This document shows, piece by piece, positions 1-9,879 of a DNA stretch of 64,000 nt. The position numbers and the translations under genes were made by a program. The notes below the pieces were generated by a model, which ran no database searches, was not told the DNA's origin, and saw nothing but the letters and a program-made list of their open reading frames with translations. The first letter of the stretch is position 1, and each line of letters starts with the position of its first letter. This DNA comes from JAJTDS01 sp964202895 (GTDB lineage Bacteria > Pseudomonadota > Alphaproteobacteria > Rickettsiales > UBA1997): NCBI GenBank assembly GCA_964202895.1, contig CAXNJM010000001.1:806001-870000 (forward strand), given 5' to 3'.

Positions 1-12
1 ATAGTGATGATT

Positions 13-52
13 TACTATTTAATACCTAAAAAAATTTAAGTATTAAATAGTA
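13..52. repeat. 13-bp perfect inverted repeat
   Basis: The arms TACTATTTAATAC (13-25) and GTATTAAATAGTA (40-52) are exact reverse complements separated by 14 nt. No T-run follows, so it is not a canonical terminator. It could be a transcript-end hairpin of a gene left of the window or a site upstream of lptA. The rest of 1-200 is AT-rich and shows no gene. Confidence 0.55.
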
Positions 53-200
53 TTAAATTGATTTAATAAAATATATTCAATAAAAAACATACAAAATAAA
101 AAATTAAGCAATATTTTGTCCTATTTTGAAACAAAAAAACGATTAAATGCAGTATTTACAAGCAATAAAAATAATTAAAATTACAACATTTTTTTAAATT

Positions 201-788
201 ATGATGAATTTTTTATCGCTATTTTTCTTAATATTCTCTTTTATCTTACCTGAAAATTGCAACTCTAAACCAGAAAATACAAAATCTACTAAAATAACTT
301 TAAATAACGACACTAAAATTAGTGCTAATTTTATTGAAATAAATAGAAAAATTGGCAATATAATTTTAACTGGCAATGTTGTCATAGATGATGGCGAAAG
401 CAGTTTATTGTCGGAAAAAATGACAATAATTTTTGAGAAAAAAACCGCAGAAAATAAAAATGGTAAAATAAAAAAAATTTTTTCTGACAAAAAAATCAAA
501 ATTTTTAATCAAGAGACCACAGCAGTAGGAGATTCTGGCTATTATGATCCTGTAAATTCAATATTTGTTCTTGAAAATAATGTTAATGTTAATAATGGAA
601 TTTCCGTTGCGAGCGGTAAAAAATTTATTTATAATTTAATCACTAAAAAGGGCGATTTAACTGGAGGAGATGCTTTAAAATCGAATAACAATAGCCCATC
701 ATCACAGCCAAATAAAACAAATAATGAGCGGGTCACTGTAATTATTGGAGAAACAATAAAAGACGACATTCAGAAACAAATTAACTAA
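201..788 (+). CDS. lptA: LPS transport periplasmic protein LptA (OstA-like)
   Basis: This is the likely periplasmic bridge protein that carries lipopolysaccharide from the inner-membrane LptBFGC complex to LptD in the outer membrane. The 195-residue product starts with a hydrophobic signal-like segment (about residues 3-17). It then shows the OstA/LptA beta-jellyroll pattern: ISANFIEINRKIGNIILTGN, then GDSGYYDPVNSIFVLENNV, the tandem 'unmask, write, store' repeat typical of the family. The tail from about residue 155 is Asn/Ser-rich and probably disordered. Only 1 nt separates its stop from lptB, which strongly supports the call because lptA-lptB pairs are conserved. A second ATG lies one codon downstream of the chosen start. 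Confidence 0.85.
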   Translation: MMNFLSLFFLIFSFILPENCNSKPENTKSTKITLNNDTKISANFIEINRKIGNIILTGNVVIDDGESSLLSEKMTIIFEKKTAENKNGKIKKIFSDKKIKIFNQETTAVGDSGYYDPVNSIFVLENNVNVNNGISVASGKKFIYNLITKKGDLTGGDALKSNNNSPSSQPNKTNNERVTVIIGETIKDDIQKQIN

Positions 789-789
789 T

Positions 790-1515
790 ATGACAAAAAT
801 TCTTAAAATTGAAAATATCAGTAAATCATACGGGAAAAAATCGGTAATTCACAATGTCGACCTACAAATAAAACAAGGCGAAATTGTTGGCCTTCTTGGC
901 CCAAACGGAGCAGGGAAAACCACTTGCTTTTATATGATAGTAGGCTTGGTTGATAATAATGGCGGTAAAATTTTAATTGATGACGTTGAGATTAGCAAGA
1001 TGCCAATTTATCAAAGAGCAAGCCTTGGTATTAGTTACTTACCACAAGAATCATCAATCTTTTCAGGAATGACTGTTGAAAAAAATATTGAGGCAGTGTT
1101 AGAAATAGCAGAACCCAATAAATATAATAGACAGCAAAAATTAGAAAAATTAATTAATGAATTTTCAATTTCTCACATTAGAAATTCTCATGCTTTATCT
1201 CTTTCTGGGGGAGAAAGACGAAGAGTTGAAATTGCGAGAGCATTAGCAACAGAACCATCTTTTATACTGCTAGATGAGCCATTCGCAGGAGTTGACCCAA
1301 TATCGGTTAATGATATTCGCAAAATGATAACACATCTAAAAAATCGCAATATCGGCATTTTAATCACCGACCATAATGTTAGAGAAACTTTATCAATTGT
1401 TGATAGAGCTTATATAGTCTATGACGGCAAAATTCTTGCCAATGGCAATAGCGAAGAAATTCTGAATAATCAAGCAGTAAGACAAGTTTATTTGGGAGAT
1501 GATTTTAAAATCTAA
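790..1515 (+). CDS. lptB: LPS export ABC transporter ATP-binding protein LptB
   Basis: This is the cytoplasmic ATPase that powers LPS extraction by the LptFG permease. The 241-residue length is typical. It has Walker A GPNGAGKTT (about residues 37-45), the Q-loop region around LPQESSIF, signature LSGGERRRVEIARALA (about 138-153), Walker B FILLDEPFAGVDP, and the switch His in ITDHNVRET. The LptB-specific GERRRVEIARALA and FAGVDP wording distinguishes it from other ABC ATPases. It is immediately downstream of lptA and its end lies just before fluC, so the three genes are probably cotranscribed. Confidence 0.95.
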   Translation: MTKILKIENISKSYGKKSVIHNVDLQIKQGEIVGLLGPNGAGKTTCFYMIVGLVDNNGGKILIDDVEISKMPIYQRASLGISYLPQESSIFSGMTVEKNIEAVLEIAEPNKYNRQQKLEKLINEFSISHIRNSHALSLSGGERRRVEIARALATEPSFILLDEPFAGVDPISVNDIRKMITHLKNRNIGILITDHNVRETLSIVDRAYIVYDGKILANGNSEEILNNQAVRQVYLGDDFKI

Positions 1516-1522
1516 AATATTA

Positions 1523-1930
1523 ATGAATGATATAATTTTAATTGCTATAGGCGGAGCAATTGGCTCTACCCTTAGATTTGCTACCAATAATTGTATTGCT
1601 CGCTTAGGGTTTCTAAACAAAATATCAACAAAGCTATTTGCAACAATACCTTACAACACTTTATTTATTAATGTTACGGGGTCTCTCGTGGCAGGATTTC
1701 TTTACTTCTTTTTTGCTAATAATTTCGACAACACAATAAATCATAAATTAAAATATTTTTTTATAATAGGGCTATTGGGCGGATATACAACATTTTCCAG
1801 CTTCTCCCTTGATTGCTTAAATTTATTTATTTCAGGACATTATCTTCAAGCATTAACTTATAGCCTATTATCAGTAATATGCTCTTTTATAGCAGTATTT
1901 CTGGGCTTTTACATTGCAAATATAATATGA
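1523..1930 (+). CDS. fluC: Fluoride channel FluC (CrcB family)
   Basis: This is a small dual-topology membrane channel that exports fluoride. The product is about 135 residues with four hydrophobic segments. Family motifs are GGAIGSTLRF near the N-terminus, the pore Asn motif FINVTGSL, and GLLGGYTTFSSFS, which supplies the phenylalanine/serine selectivity residues and the central Na+ site. An in-frame ATG at 1499 overlaps lptB. The ATG at 1523 was chosen because family members begin directly before the first helix. The stop TGA at 1928-1930 overlaps the next gene's start (ATGA), which is direct evidence that TGA is a stop codon in this genome. Confidence 0.93.
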   Translation: MNDIILIAIGGAIGSTLRFATNNCIARLGFLNKISTKLFATIPYNTLFINVTGSLVAGFLYFFFANNFDNTINHKLKYFFIIGLLGGYTTFSSFSLDCLNLFISGHYLQALTYSLLSVICSFIAVFLGFYIANII

Positions 1931-2868
1931 TAGAATTTACCATAAAACCTAAATCAGAACATGAATCGATAAATCAAAGAATTGATAAATTTCTTTGTCA
2001 AGAGTTTGATATTTCTTTTGCCGTTGCACAAAAATTAATTCGCAACAAAAAAATTATTGTTAACCAAAAAACAATTGATTATTCTTATAAAATAAGCATT
2101 CATGACCATATTTTAATTAAAGAAAATTTACCAACCCGACATAAAAAATTTACTCAAAAAACAGCATCAAAAAATAGCATAGAAAAATTAGCCAAACAAT
2201 TAATCACTTGGAAAATATTTGAAGATGAAAAAATCATCATCATCAACAAACCTTCTGGAATTCCAGTGCAAGGGGGTAGCGGAATAAATTTATCAATAAA
2301 TGATGCTTTAAATATTATTAATCAAAAAACTTCAAAAAATTTAGAAAAATGGCAATTAGTTCATCGCCTCGACAAAGACACAAGTGGCCTTCTCTTGATT
2401 GCTAAGAACAGTAAGATTGCTGATTTCTTAACATCTAGCTTTAAGAATAAAGATATCAAAAAAACATATCTAGCACTAGTGAAAGGAAGAATCAATAAAG
2501 ATAACGGCATTATCGATATTCCGTTGCGAAAAAAAATGCTTAATAAAAATGAGAAAGTATATCCCGACATAGAAAACGGTAAGTCCGCAATCACTCATTT
2601 TAAATTGATTAAAAATTTTAGTAATTTTTCGTTAATTGAATTAAAGCCTATTACTGGGAGAACACATCAATTAAGAGTTCATTGCAAGGAAATTGGCAAT
2701 CCGATTATTAATGATATTAAATATGGTGGCAAAGAGGTTATAAATCGCAAAATATCAGCAAGAATGTGCCTGCATTCACAGTATATTGCAATTGAAAAAT
2801 ATTATGAAGATGGGTCAAGCCTTGAAATAAAAGACAATTCAACTCCAGATTTCTTAAAAAATATTTAA
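1927..2868 (+). CDS. rluC: RluA-family 23S rRNA pseudouridine synthase (RluC/RluD type)
   Basis: This enzyme converts specific uridines to pseudouridine in 23S rRNA. The protein is about 313 residues from the ATG that overlaps the fluC stop. An N-terminal S4 RNA-binding domain (about residues 14-65, QRIDKFLCQEF and VAQKLIRNKKIIVN) is followed by the RluA catalytic domain with HRLDKDTSGLLLIAK (about 144-158), where the Asp of RLDKDTSG is the catalytic residue. KKTYLALVKG and the C-terminal GRTHQLRVH motif also fit. The S4 domain and length fit RluC or RluD. RluC is preferred because Rickettsiales usually annotate this form so, but the target uridines cannot be told from sequence. Confidence 0.85.
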   Translation: MIEFTIKPKSEHESINQRIDKFLCQEFDISFAVAQKLIRNKKIIVNQKTIDYSYKISIHDHILIKENLPTRHKKFTQKTASKNSIEKLAKQLITWKIFEDEKIIIINKPSGIPVQGGSGINLSINDALNIINQKTSKNLEKWQLVHRLDKDTSGLLLIAKNSKIADFLTSSFKNKDIKKTYLALVKGRINKDNGIIDIPLRKKMLNKNEKVYPDIENGKSAITHFKLIKNFSNFSLIELKPITGRTHQLRVHCKEIGNPIINDIKYGGKEVINRKISARMCLHSQYIAIEKYYEDGSSLEIKDNSTPDFLKNI

Positions 2869-2894
2869 GTAAATTGCAATTTTTAAAAAATAAA

Positions 2895-3350
2895 TTAAAG
2901 CATTCTTTTTTTTTGAAAAAACTCTTTTAACAACTCTCTAGGCCTCTCCTCATTAATAGCAGAATATATTTCTGGTTTAAAATAAGCAGGATAATTCTTA
3001 AAGAAATTTTGATTACTTTCAATTGCACCAAATTTAGGCTCCGCAATTGCATAATAAATTTTCTTAATTCTAGCCATAGATATAGCCCCAAGACACATCG
3101 CACAAGGTTCTGCAGTTATATAGATTTCGCAATCATCTAATCGCCAAGAAAGTAGGTTTTTTGATGCTTGTTGCAGAACAATCAATTCGCAATGATTAAT
3201 TGGGTTATGGTCGATAATAGTGCGATTGTGAGCTCTTGCAATTACTTGATTATTTTTTACAATCACCGCTCCAATTGGCACTTCATCAATAGCAAATGCT
3301 TGCTCCGCTTGCAATATCGCATCTGCCATAAATTGATTTTCTTTCATCAT
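2895..3350 (-). CDS. tadA: tRNA-specific adenosine deaminase TadA
   Basis: TadA converts A34 to inosine in tRNA-Arg(ACG). The 151-residue protein has the cytidine/deoxycytidylate deaminase fold. The zinc site is given by the H-x-E motif in INHCELIVLQQA and by PCAMCLGA (PCxxC). The N-terminal MADAILQAEQAFAIDEVPIGAVIV is characteristic of the TadA/GuaD group. The usual HAE is HCE here; His and the proton-shuttling Glu are kept, so activity is expected. The gene lies 3 nt downstream of the SDR gene and converges on rluC. A guanine deaminase is a less likely alternative. Confidence 0.88.
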   Translation of the reverse strand: MMKENQFMADAILQAEQAFAIDEVPIGAVIVKNNQVIARAHNRTIIDHNPINHCELIVLQQASKNLLSWRLDDCEIYITAEPCAMCLGAISMARIKKIYYAIAEPKFGAIESNQNFFKNYPAYFKPEIYSAINEERPRELLKEFFQKKRML

Positions 3351-3353
3351 AAA

Positions 3354-4139
3354 TTATTCATCAAAAGATTTCTTGGCAGGAAGCCTTGAAAATATTGAAT
3401 CGGTAATTGATTGAGGAATTATGGTGAGCAACCATATAACTGAATATAGCAAAAATGGGAAGGCAATTCTTGCTTTATTATTCTCTAAGCCGTTAATGAT
3501 TTTTTTTGCACATTTTGCTGAATCCATTATAAATGGCATCCAAAAATTATTTACTGCTGTCATTGGTGTTTTAGTGTAGCCAGGACAAACTACATTGACC
3601 CTGATTCCAAATTTTGCTAAATTCCCTCTCAATGCTTCGCCATAAATTCTTACCGCGCCTTTACTCGCAGAATATGCAGGAGAACTTGGTAAGCCCCGAA
3701 AACCAGCAAGTGAAGAAATAATTGCAATTTGACCATTTTTTCTTTCTATCATTTTAGAAATTAAAGGCTCAATACTATTAATAACGCCATTAATATTAGT
3801 TTCAAAAATGTTGCTAACTTGCAATTGAGATTCAACTCCCGCAGAGGTTCCCGCAGAGATTCCGGCATTAGCAATAACTAAATCTATAGGATATTGCTTA
3901 TCAATTTCGCGAAGAGTTAAAGACATTTCGTCTTTGTTTTTAACATCTCGCTGATAAATAAAGCAATTAACGCCAAAAACCTGACACTCTTTGGCGGTTT
4001 TAGTTAGGTTTTCGATATTTCTACCGAATAAAAAGATATTAATTTTATTGCTAGAATATTTATTAGCATAAGCAACAGCTAAGGCTTTTCCTATACCGCT
4101 ACTTGCACCTGTGATAACAATATTTTTGATAATAGACAA
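3354..4139 (-). CDS. Short-chain dehydrogenase/reductase, membrane-associated
   Basis: This is a classical SDR oxidoreductase of 261 residues. It has the NAD(P)-binding motif ITGASSGIGKALA (residues 9-21), NAG in VIANAGIS, the catalytic Ser in AIISSLAG, and YSASKGAV carrying the active-site Tyr and Lys. CPGYTKTPM follows. The C-terminus adds a hydrophobic stretch (about residues 225-250, FPFLLYSVIWLLTIIPQ) that suggests membrane attachment, as in many lipid-acting SDRs. The substrate is unknown. It sits between gcvH and tadA with 3-nt gaps, so it probably belongs to that transcript. Confidence 0.85.
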   Translation of the reverse strand: MSIIKNIVITGASSGIGKALAVAYANKYSSNKINIFLFGRNIENLTKTAKECQVFGVNCFIYQRDVKNKDEMSLTLREIDKQYPIDLVIANAGISAGTSAGVESQLQVSNIFETNINGVINSIEPLISKMIERKNGQIAIISSLAGFRGLPSSPAYSASKGAVRIYGEALRGNLAKFGIRVNVVCPGYTKTPMTAVNNFWMPFIMDSAKCAKKIINGLENNKARIAFPFLLYSVIWLLTIIPQSITDSIFSRLPAKKSFDE

Positions 4140-4142
4140 TAA

Positions 4143-4508
4143 TTATTGATTTTTAAGAAATTCTTCATATTGCTCTTGAGACATTGAGCCTTCAAGTTCT
4201 GACAAATTGGCAAATTTAACTTTTGCTATCCAGCCATCGCCGAATGTATCGTTATTTATTAATTCTGGGCTCCCATTAAGCTTTTCATTAGCCTCAACAA
4301 CTTCGCCAGAAATTGGAATATAAACATCGCTTGCTGATTTAGAAGATTCAACAACCGCAAATGGTTCGCTCTGCTTATATTGATTACCAACTTTTGGTAA
4401 TTCAACATAAACTAGCTCTCCTAGGGCATCGGCAGCAAATTTAGTAATACCAATAGTAGCAATATCGCCTTCAATTTTAACCCATTCGTGATCTTTGGTA
4501 AATTTCAT
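4143..4508 (-). CDS. gcvH: Glycine cleavage system H protein
   Basis: GcvH is the lipoyl carrier that shuttles the aminomethyl group between the P, T and L proteins of glycine cleavage. It can also act as a lipoate donor for 2-oxoacid dehydrogenases. The 121-residue length is standard. The N-terminal TKDHEWVK and the lipoylation motif ESSKSASDVY (Lys at about residue 62) are intact, followed by GEVVEANEKL and GDGWIAKVK. No gcvT or gcvP lies nearby. It is first in a tight - strand cluster with the SDR gene and tadA. Confidence 0.95.
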   Translation of the reverse strand: MKFTKDHEWVKIEGDIATIGITKFAADALGELVYVELPKVGNQYKQSEPFAVVESSKSASDVYIPISGEVVEANEKLNGSPELINNDTFGDGWIAKVKFANLSELEGSMSQEQYEEFLKNQ

Positions 4509-4594
4509 AATAATTTAATTTTAGATTAATAATAACATAATAACTAGTTTTAGGTGAAAGGATATTTTATCCAAAAAGAAAAATATGCAAGCTT

Positions 4595-7500
4595 TTAATT
4601 GTTATTTTTGTCATCTTTTTTAAACTCATTAGAACCATTAGGAATATTGTCTTTTGAATCAGATTCTTTCTCAAGAATATTCTCCTCGCTTTTTTCTTCA
4701 CTTTTCTTCTCACCTAGAGAATCTGGCCTCTGCTCTTGCTGATTATCAACTTTTTGATTCTCAGCTTCATTTGGATTTCCACCTTTAAATTCTTTATCTT
4801 TTTTTGCATCACCAGATTCTTTATTTTTCTCATTTTTTTTCAACAACTTATCTTTAATCGCTTTAGCTCCATAATAAACTGCTGAGACAGGTGCTCCAGC
4901 TATAGCAACTAATTCTGCAGAGTTTTTTAGACCTTCTTTTGCTAAATTTACTACATCCTTCTTTAGCTTTGGAATTAAAGCATCTTGAGAAATATTTTTT
5001 CTTTCCTCGAGTTGCTTTTCTAATGCACTATCGACCTTTTTATCTCCTGTTTTTACTTTTACAACATCTTTCTCGTCTTTAGAAAAAACTCTTGGTCTTA
5101 AACTTTTTACGGAATCAAAAGAATCTTTGATGGCATCAAGTAAGTTTATAGCTGGCTTTGCAATTTTTTGATACATTTCTTTTGATAATGCACTTGAAGA
5201 TTTATCTTGCATAAATTGCTTCTCTTTTTTATCGGCTTCTTGCTTTCTATCTTGACTTTTTTTATTTAATGCAAAGTTATCAATATCTCTAGTTTTTAAT
5301 TTATTATCTTCACCACTTCTTGCTTTAGCTGAATTTATCATGGCCTTAGGAATATCATAAAACATATTACCGTCAAATCTATTTCTAACGGAACCGCTTT
5401 TAGCCTCATTTAAAATATTTTTTATTTCGTCTTTTTTATTTTTCTCAGTTAATAAAGGATCTTTGCTCTTAATTTCTTCAAACTTACTATTAATTGCATC
5501 ATCTCTTATTTTAGATAAACCTTTATTAAATTCCTCTTGGCCCATATTTTCATATTTTTTCATATTTCCAACATTATCAATACCCTTTTCGGCATTAATT
5601 TTTGATTGCAAATAATCTTCTTTTGTCCTTTGCACTGCATCATCGCCAGCATTTATTAATGATTTAACCTTATTATCAATTTCTTTGTTTTCTTTGCCCT
5701 CCTTAGCCTTTCTTGCTTCAGCATCTTTGCCATAATCAAACAATTTATCATTAATTTTATCGCCCAATCTACCAACGGTTTTATCGTGAGCATAAGATCC
5801 AACTTTAGATGCCATATTCTTCATTTTATCAAAACTATCACCAAAATTCTTAGCAACATCTTTACTAAGATTAACTGCCGACATTCCTCCCGGTGATAAA
5901 TCGCCAATTTTACCACCTATTTCCGCCGATAATGTGACAAAATGCTTCATTAAGGATGCAATTGCCCAAATTGACAATATTTTGAATAATGATGGCAAAC
6001 CTTCAAGTGGCTGAGTATTTAAATTTGATAAATCTATATTAACAATCTCTCTTGGAGCAAATGCAGGAACTGTCCAGAATGATAAGAGGCTAAATCTGAT
6101 TATTCCTAAATTTATTACCCAAACCTCATCCCAGCAAACACGGTATCCAAGCGAGCTTTGTATAACTTCGTATAAAATTGCATTAAACAAACCAATGGTT
6201 ATCAAAACAAAAATTTGTTGAAATGATAATCCTATCATATGCTTTATCCAATTATCAAAAATTTCTTTAGTTGGACCAAACAAGAGAAGAATAAAAAATA
6301 TTGGAGCCAGTAAGAACAATATCGAAATAAAAAATTGGGCAGTTAAATAGATTAGAGTGGCATTAGAAATGGCATAAATATAAAGCATTAAACCATAACC
6401 AAGGATAGTTAAATACACGAAACCAAAAAGAGAAGCAGTTAGAAGTGCTAAAATTTTAAATATTACAGAATCGGAAAATATCATTTTCAATATTGCATCG
6501 GAACTACTAAATAAGACAGATTTATCTCTAAAATAATTTGCATCAATTGCCGATAAAAGCTCCGGAGAATTATCAAAAACTGATGCCATATTAAATACTA
6601 AATAATCTACTCCATCTTTAAAGCCTGTAACAAATATTGCCTGAAACCATTCCCAACCATATTTTCCAACAAACATATAGATTATTCCTATTTTAATCGC
6701 TCTGTGAATTAACTCTATATGATTCAACTTACTAATTCCCATAACATATCCAAGACCATAAAACATTACAAACATCGTTAGGCAAGTATTTAACAATAGT
6801 TTATATCTATAATCTGCGATTAAATTTTTATAATGATATTCAAACATTGAATCTTTTACTTTGACTTCTTTGCCATTAACAATTGCATACTTTCCATCAA
6901 CATATTCTAAAACTGGAGCAATAATGCTTTTTATTAAATCTGCACCAAAATTAGTTGTTTTTTTTAATTCCACTTTTACTGAATAAGAGCCCATATTATC
7001 AGAATAAGGATTTGATGTTGTATCTGGATCTTTTATTTTAAATCCTAATCTAACATTTTTAATTAATTCATCATTGTATCTTGAATCTTGAATTGGATTA
7101 CCAGAAGAATCATATTTTACTCCAACTGTATGGCACATATATTTACTATTCACGAAATTGCCAATGCCATTTTTTTGCACCGTACAATCGTAACAACTAT
7201 TAGTGGAGCATGCATTTTCAATTGACAATATTCTTGTTAAAAAACCTGATTGATCAAAATTATAAGGGGCAATATCTTGAATTGACGAACCTGTAGATGA
7301 ACTTGATTTATAATTTATAATAGGCTTTAATTCGCTTGTATCGTTAGTTGTATCGTTAGATAGCTTTACCTCAAGCATCTCCCCATTTCGATAGGTAGTT
7401 TTTGTATCAAATGTTGAAAAATAAACCTCACCAGGAATGTTGCCATAACCATAATTATTTTCATAGTTAGAATTATAAGAAATATCAAGATTTTCATTAA

Positions 7501-9796
7501 GTATGTTTAAGAATTCAATCTTTGCATCTTCTGCTGTAAGAATACTTTTTGCTAATTTATAATAACCATCACAACTAAGTTGATTAATAGGCGAAATACT
7601 AGATGAAGTGCTGGATGAAGTGCTACATTTTACATCTCTATCTAAATCGCCAAGAGACCCATAATAACCATTAAATTCTTTTATTTTATAGCTATTTTTT
7701 ACTTCATCGGTCTCATTCTTAAAGCTCGCAAAACTTTTATTGTAATTTTCTAAATCATAGCACTGATCAATATTTTGATTTATATAATAGGGTGCTGTCG
7801 CTTGCTTATATCTATTTTCAAAACATAATTTGCATTTTACTTGTAAACAAGGGTCAGAACTCCAAATATTTTGATTAACTAAACTATCGATTGTTCCGTC
7901 TGCTTTATAACTAAATAAAGAAGTATTTGATGAATCTTTTATAGAACAACTCATTTTTGATTGTCCAGTTACTGAAGTGCAAGACATATAATCAGTAAAA
8001 TTTCCTTGCACCATATATCCTCTGCATGTAGATGGGCAATAGTGAGGAGTCGTACTATCATCACAAAGACCTGCCTGATCTTTGCATCCACTAGGCTTTC
8101 CTGTAGCGGTATCGATTACCGAATTAATACAATCTGGATTTTTATCAAGCTCTGATTTTGCTTCAGAAACAGGAGAACAAAAAACCGCAGGTCGATGATA
8201 ATCAATAGCGAAAGCAATGTTATTTATTTTCGTAATATCAGCATCAGAATTCAATAAAAAAGAATAATCAAGAATGAATGCCGAACCCTTTCTAATAAAA
8301 TTACCACCACTCCAATTACTATAGTTTATTGTATTTCCACTACCAGCAACTTCAAAATTATCATCTCTATGATCTTCGTTTGCCCCAGTTGAACTAGGAG
8401 CTGAACTAGGAAATGCAATTGTTAAGGGTATTTTTATTTTGGTAGCATCAGAATTAAGATAAGAAAAATAAAGAAAACCAGATTTTTGCACCTGAGTTGC
8501 ACCACGAACTTTGAAAGGCAAACTTGTTGCTTGAAATTCTATATCATTACTGTTTGTAATCGCTATTGAATCTTCAGAGTTGACAATATCTATTGGTTTA
8601 AAACTTCCCCCAAGACTTGTTATTGTTTTTTGCACATAGTAACCAGAACCATTTTGATCTTTTGTAATTTTATTGTAAATTATATTAGATAAATTATTAC
8701 CATTTTTAGATCTTATCTCTAATTTGAAAGAAGTTGTAGCATTCTTGATTATTAATTTACAGCTATTGGTTGAAGGAACACAATCTGGTGTGCAAATATC
8801 GGATGAATCGTTGCAAACTATAGTAGCAGGATTTATTACACTTGAACTTTTAGTTAATTTTCCACCATATTTATATAAATAATCTGCAACAGGAGGCATT
8901 GTAGCATTTGTCCATTCTTCTTTATTTTTGATGTTAATTTTCGATTTATCGGTTTTTGCATAAATTAAGGTTCGTCTTGCAAAAGAAGTTGCGGGCTTAA
9001 TAGAGCAATTTGTAATTAAATTGCATCCATTTACTTGATCGGTACCATAATAATAAGTATTAGCATCGCTGGTTTTTTTTACTTTATATCCGCCTTTTAA
9101 GAATAAAGAAAAAGGTTCCCCAGATTTTCTATCAAAAGAAGTAGAAATATTCGAAATAGAGTTTTTTGGTGAAAAGTTACCGCTTACACCTTGAGAAACT
9201 GAAGAACGAAGATTTACAGAACCGACTGCAGTAATTTTTATTTGGGTTTCAGGAGATAAAATCAGGCTACTGCTTGTATATTTCCAATCAGGCTCAGCGG
9301 TAGTAGTTGAACCGCCTTTGATACATTTAGCCCTACAAGAAGCAACACACATAGTTCTAATTTGAGGCCTGTTTAGATCAGTAATTAAATTACCATTGTT
9401 ATTTCCATTAATAAAACCTGCACAACCAGTAGTAGATTTATAATCTTTGGAATCGGAATTTATAGTTACCGTATCAATAAAAAGACACTTTTTCATATCT
9501 ACCCCGAATGCACCATTTAATTTAGCATCATCGGTTAAAGGATCGCTTAAATATTGGACATCAAATTGACATTTATCTTCTAACTCATTACTTTTAACTT
9601 CCAAAAACTCAATTTGACTTTCGCCAAAATCATCTGCCTCAATACATTTATTTAGGTAGTCGCAAGAGGAAATTAATGGAAGAGCGGTTAAAAAAGATAA
9701 GGTGATTAATTTTTTGACAAAAAAAATAGAATCGCTCTTTTTATTAAAGGACGCTATTTTTTTTATTTTTAACCAAAATTTAGTTATAATATCCAT
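4595..9796 (-). CDS. virB6: Giant VirB6/TrbL-family type IV secretion protein
   Basis: The polytopic inner-membrane component of a type IV secretion system, in the enlarged form known from Rickettsiales (RvhB6). The 1733-residue product has four parts. First, a basic N-terminus with a hydrophobic signal segment ending in LISSC (Cys at about 45), which resembles a lipobox. Second, a roughly 950-residue, Ser/Thr/Asn- and Cys-rich ectodomain. Third, a TrbL/VirB6 membrane core with at least six hydrophobic segments (about residues 1000-1285). Fourth, a highly charged, Lys/Glu-rich cytoplasmic tail of about 445 residues. The gene stands alone between gcvH and fabI, away from other vir genes. The large ectodomain is inferred to face outward; its ligand is unknown. 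Confidence 0.88.
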   Translation of the reverse strand: MDIITKFWLKIKKIASFNKKSDSIFFVKKLITLSFLTALPLISSCDYLNKCIEADDFGESQIEFLEVKSNELEDKCQFDVQYLSDPLTDDAKLNGAFGVDMKKCLFIDTVTINSDSKDYKSTTGCAGFINGNNNGNLITDLNRPQIRTMCVASCRAKCIKGGSTTTAEPDWKYTSSSLILSPETQIKITAVGSVNLRSSVSQGVSGNFSPKNSISNISTSFDRKSGEPFSLFLKGGYKVKKTSDANTYYYGTDQVNGCNLITNCSIKPATSFARRTLIYAKTDKSKINIKNKEEWTNATMPPVADYLYKYGGKLTKSSSVINPATIVCNDSSDICTPDCVPSTNSCKLIIKNATTSFKLEIRSKNGNNLSNIIYNKITKDQNGSGYYVQKTITSLGGSFKPIDIVNSEDSIAITNSNDIEFQATSLPFKVRGATQVQKSGFLYFSYLNSDATKIKIPLTIAFPSSAPSSTGANEDHRDDNFEVAGSGNTINYSNWSGGNFIRKGSAFILDYSFLLNSDADITKINNIAFAIDYHRPAVFCSPVSEAKSELDKNPDCINSVIDTATGKPSGCKDQAGLCDDSTTPHYCPSTCRGYMVQGNFTDYMSCTSVTGQSKMSCSIKDSSNTSLFSYKADGTIDSLVNQNIWSSDPCLQVKCKLCFENRYKQATAPYYINQNIDQCYDLENYNKSFASFKNETDEVKNSYKIKEFNGYYGSLGDLDRDVKCSTSSSTSSSISPINQLSCDGYYKLAKSILTAEDAKIEFLNILNENLDISYNSNYENNYGYGNIPGEVYFSTFDTKTTYRNGEMLEVKLSNDTTNDTSELKPIINYKSSSSTGSSIQDIAPYNFDQSGFLTRILSIENACSTNSCYDCTVQKNGIGNFVNSKYMCHTVGVKYDSSGNPIQDSRYNDELIKNVRLGFKIKDPDTTSNPYSDNMGSYSVKVELKKTTNFGADLIKSIIAPVLEYVDGKYAIVNGKEVKVKDSMFEYHYKNLIADYRYKLLLNTCLTMFVMFYGLGYVMGISKLNHIELIHRAIKIGIIYMFVGKYGWEWFQAIFVTGFKDGVDYLVFNMASVFDNSPELLSAIDANYFRDKSVLFSSSDAILKMIFSDSVIFKILALLTASLFGFVYLTILGYGLMLYIYAISNATLIYLTAQFFISILFLLAPIFFILLLFGPTKEIFDNWIKHMIGLSFQQIFVLITIGLFNAILYEVIQSSLGYRVCWDEVWVINLGIIRFSLLSFWTVPAFAPREIVNIDLSNLNTQPLEGLPSLFKILSIWAIASLMKHFVTLSAEIGGKIGDLSPGGMSAVNLSKDVAKNFGDSFDKMKNMASKVGSYAHDKTVGRLGDKINDKLFDYGKDAEARKAKEGKENKEIDNKVKSLINAGDDAVQRTKEDYLQSKINAEKGIDNVGNMKKYENMGQEEFNKGLSKIRDDAINSKFEEIKSKDPLLTEKNKKDEIKNILNEAKSGSVRNRFDGNMFYDIPKAMINSAKARSGEDNKLKTRDIDNFALNKKSQDRKQEADKKEKQFMQDKSSSALSKEMYQKIAKPAINLLDAIKDSFDSVKSLRPRVFSKDEKDVVKVKTGDKKVDSALEKQLEERKNISQDALIPKLKKDVVNLAKEGLKNSAELVAIAGAPVSAVYYGAKAIKDKLLKKNEKNKESGDAKKDKEFKGGNPNEAENQKVDNQQEQRPDSLGEKKSEEKSEENILEKESDSKDNIPNGSNEFKKDDKNNN

Positions 9797-9879
9797 TATT
9801 TAGAATTTAGTATCTTTATAAAATAATATTGAGTTTAGCAGAATTGTTAATATTCTTCTAAATAATGATAAAAAGTCAA

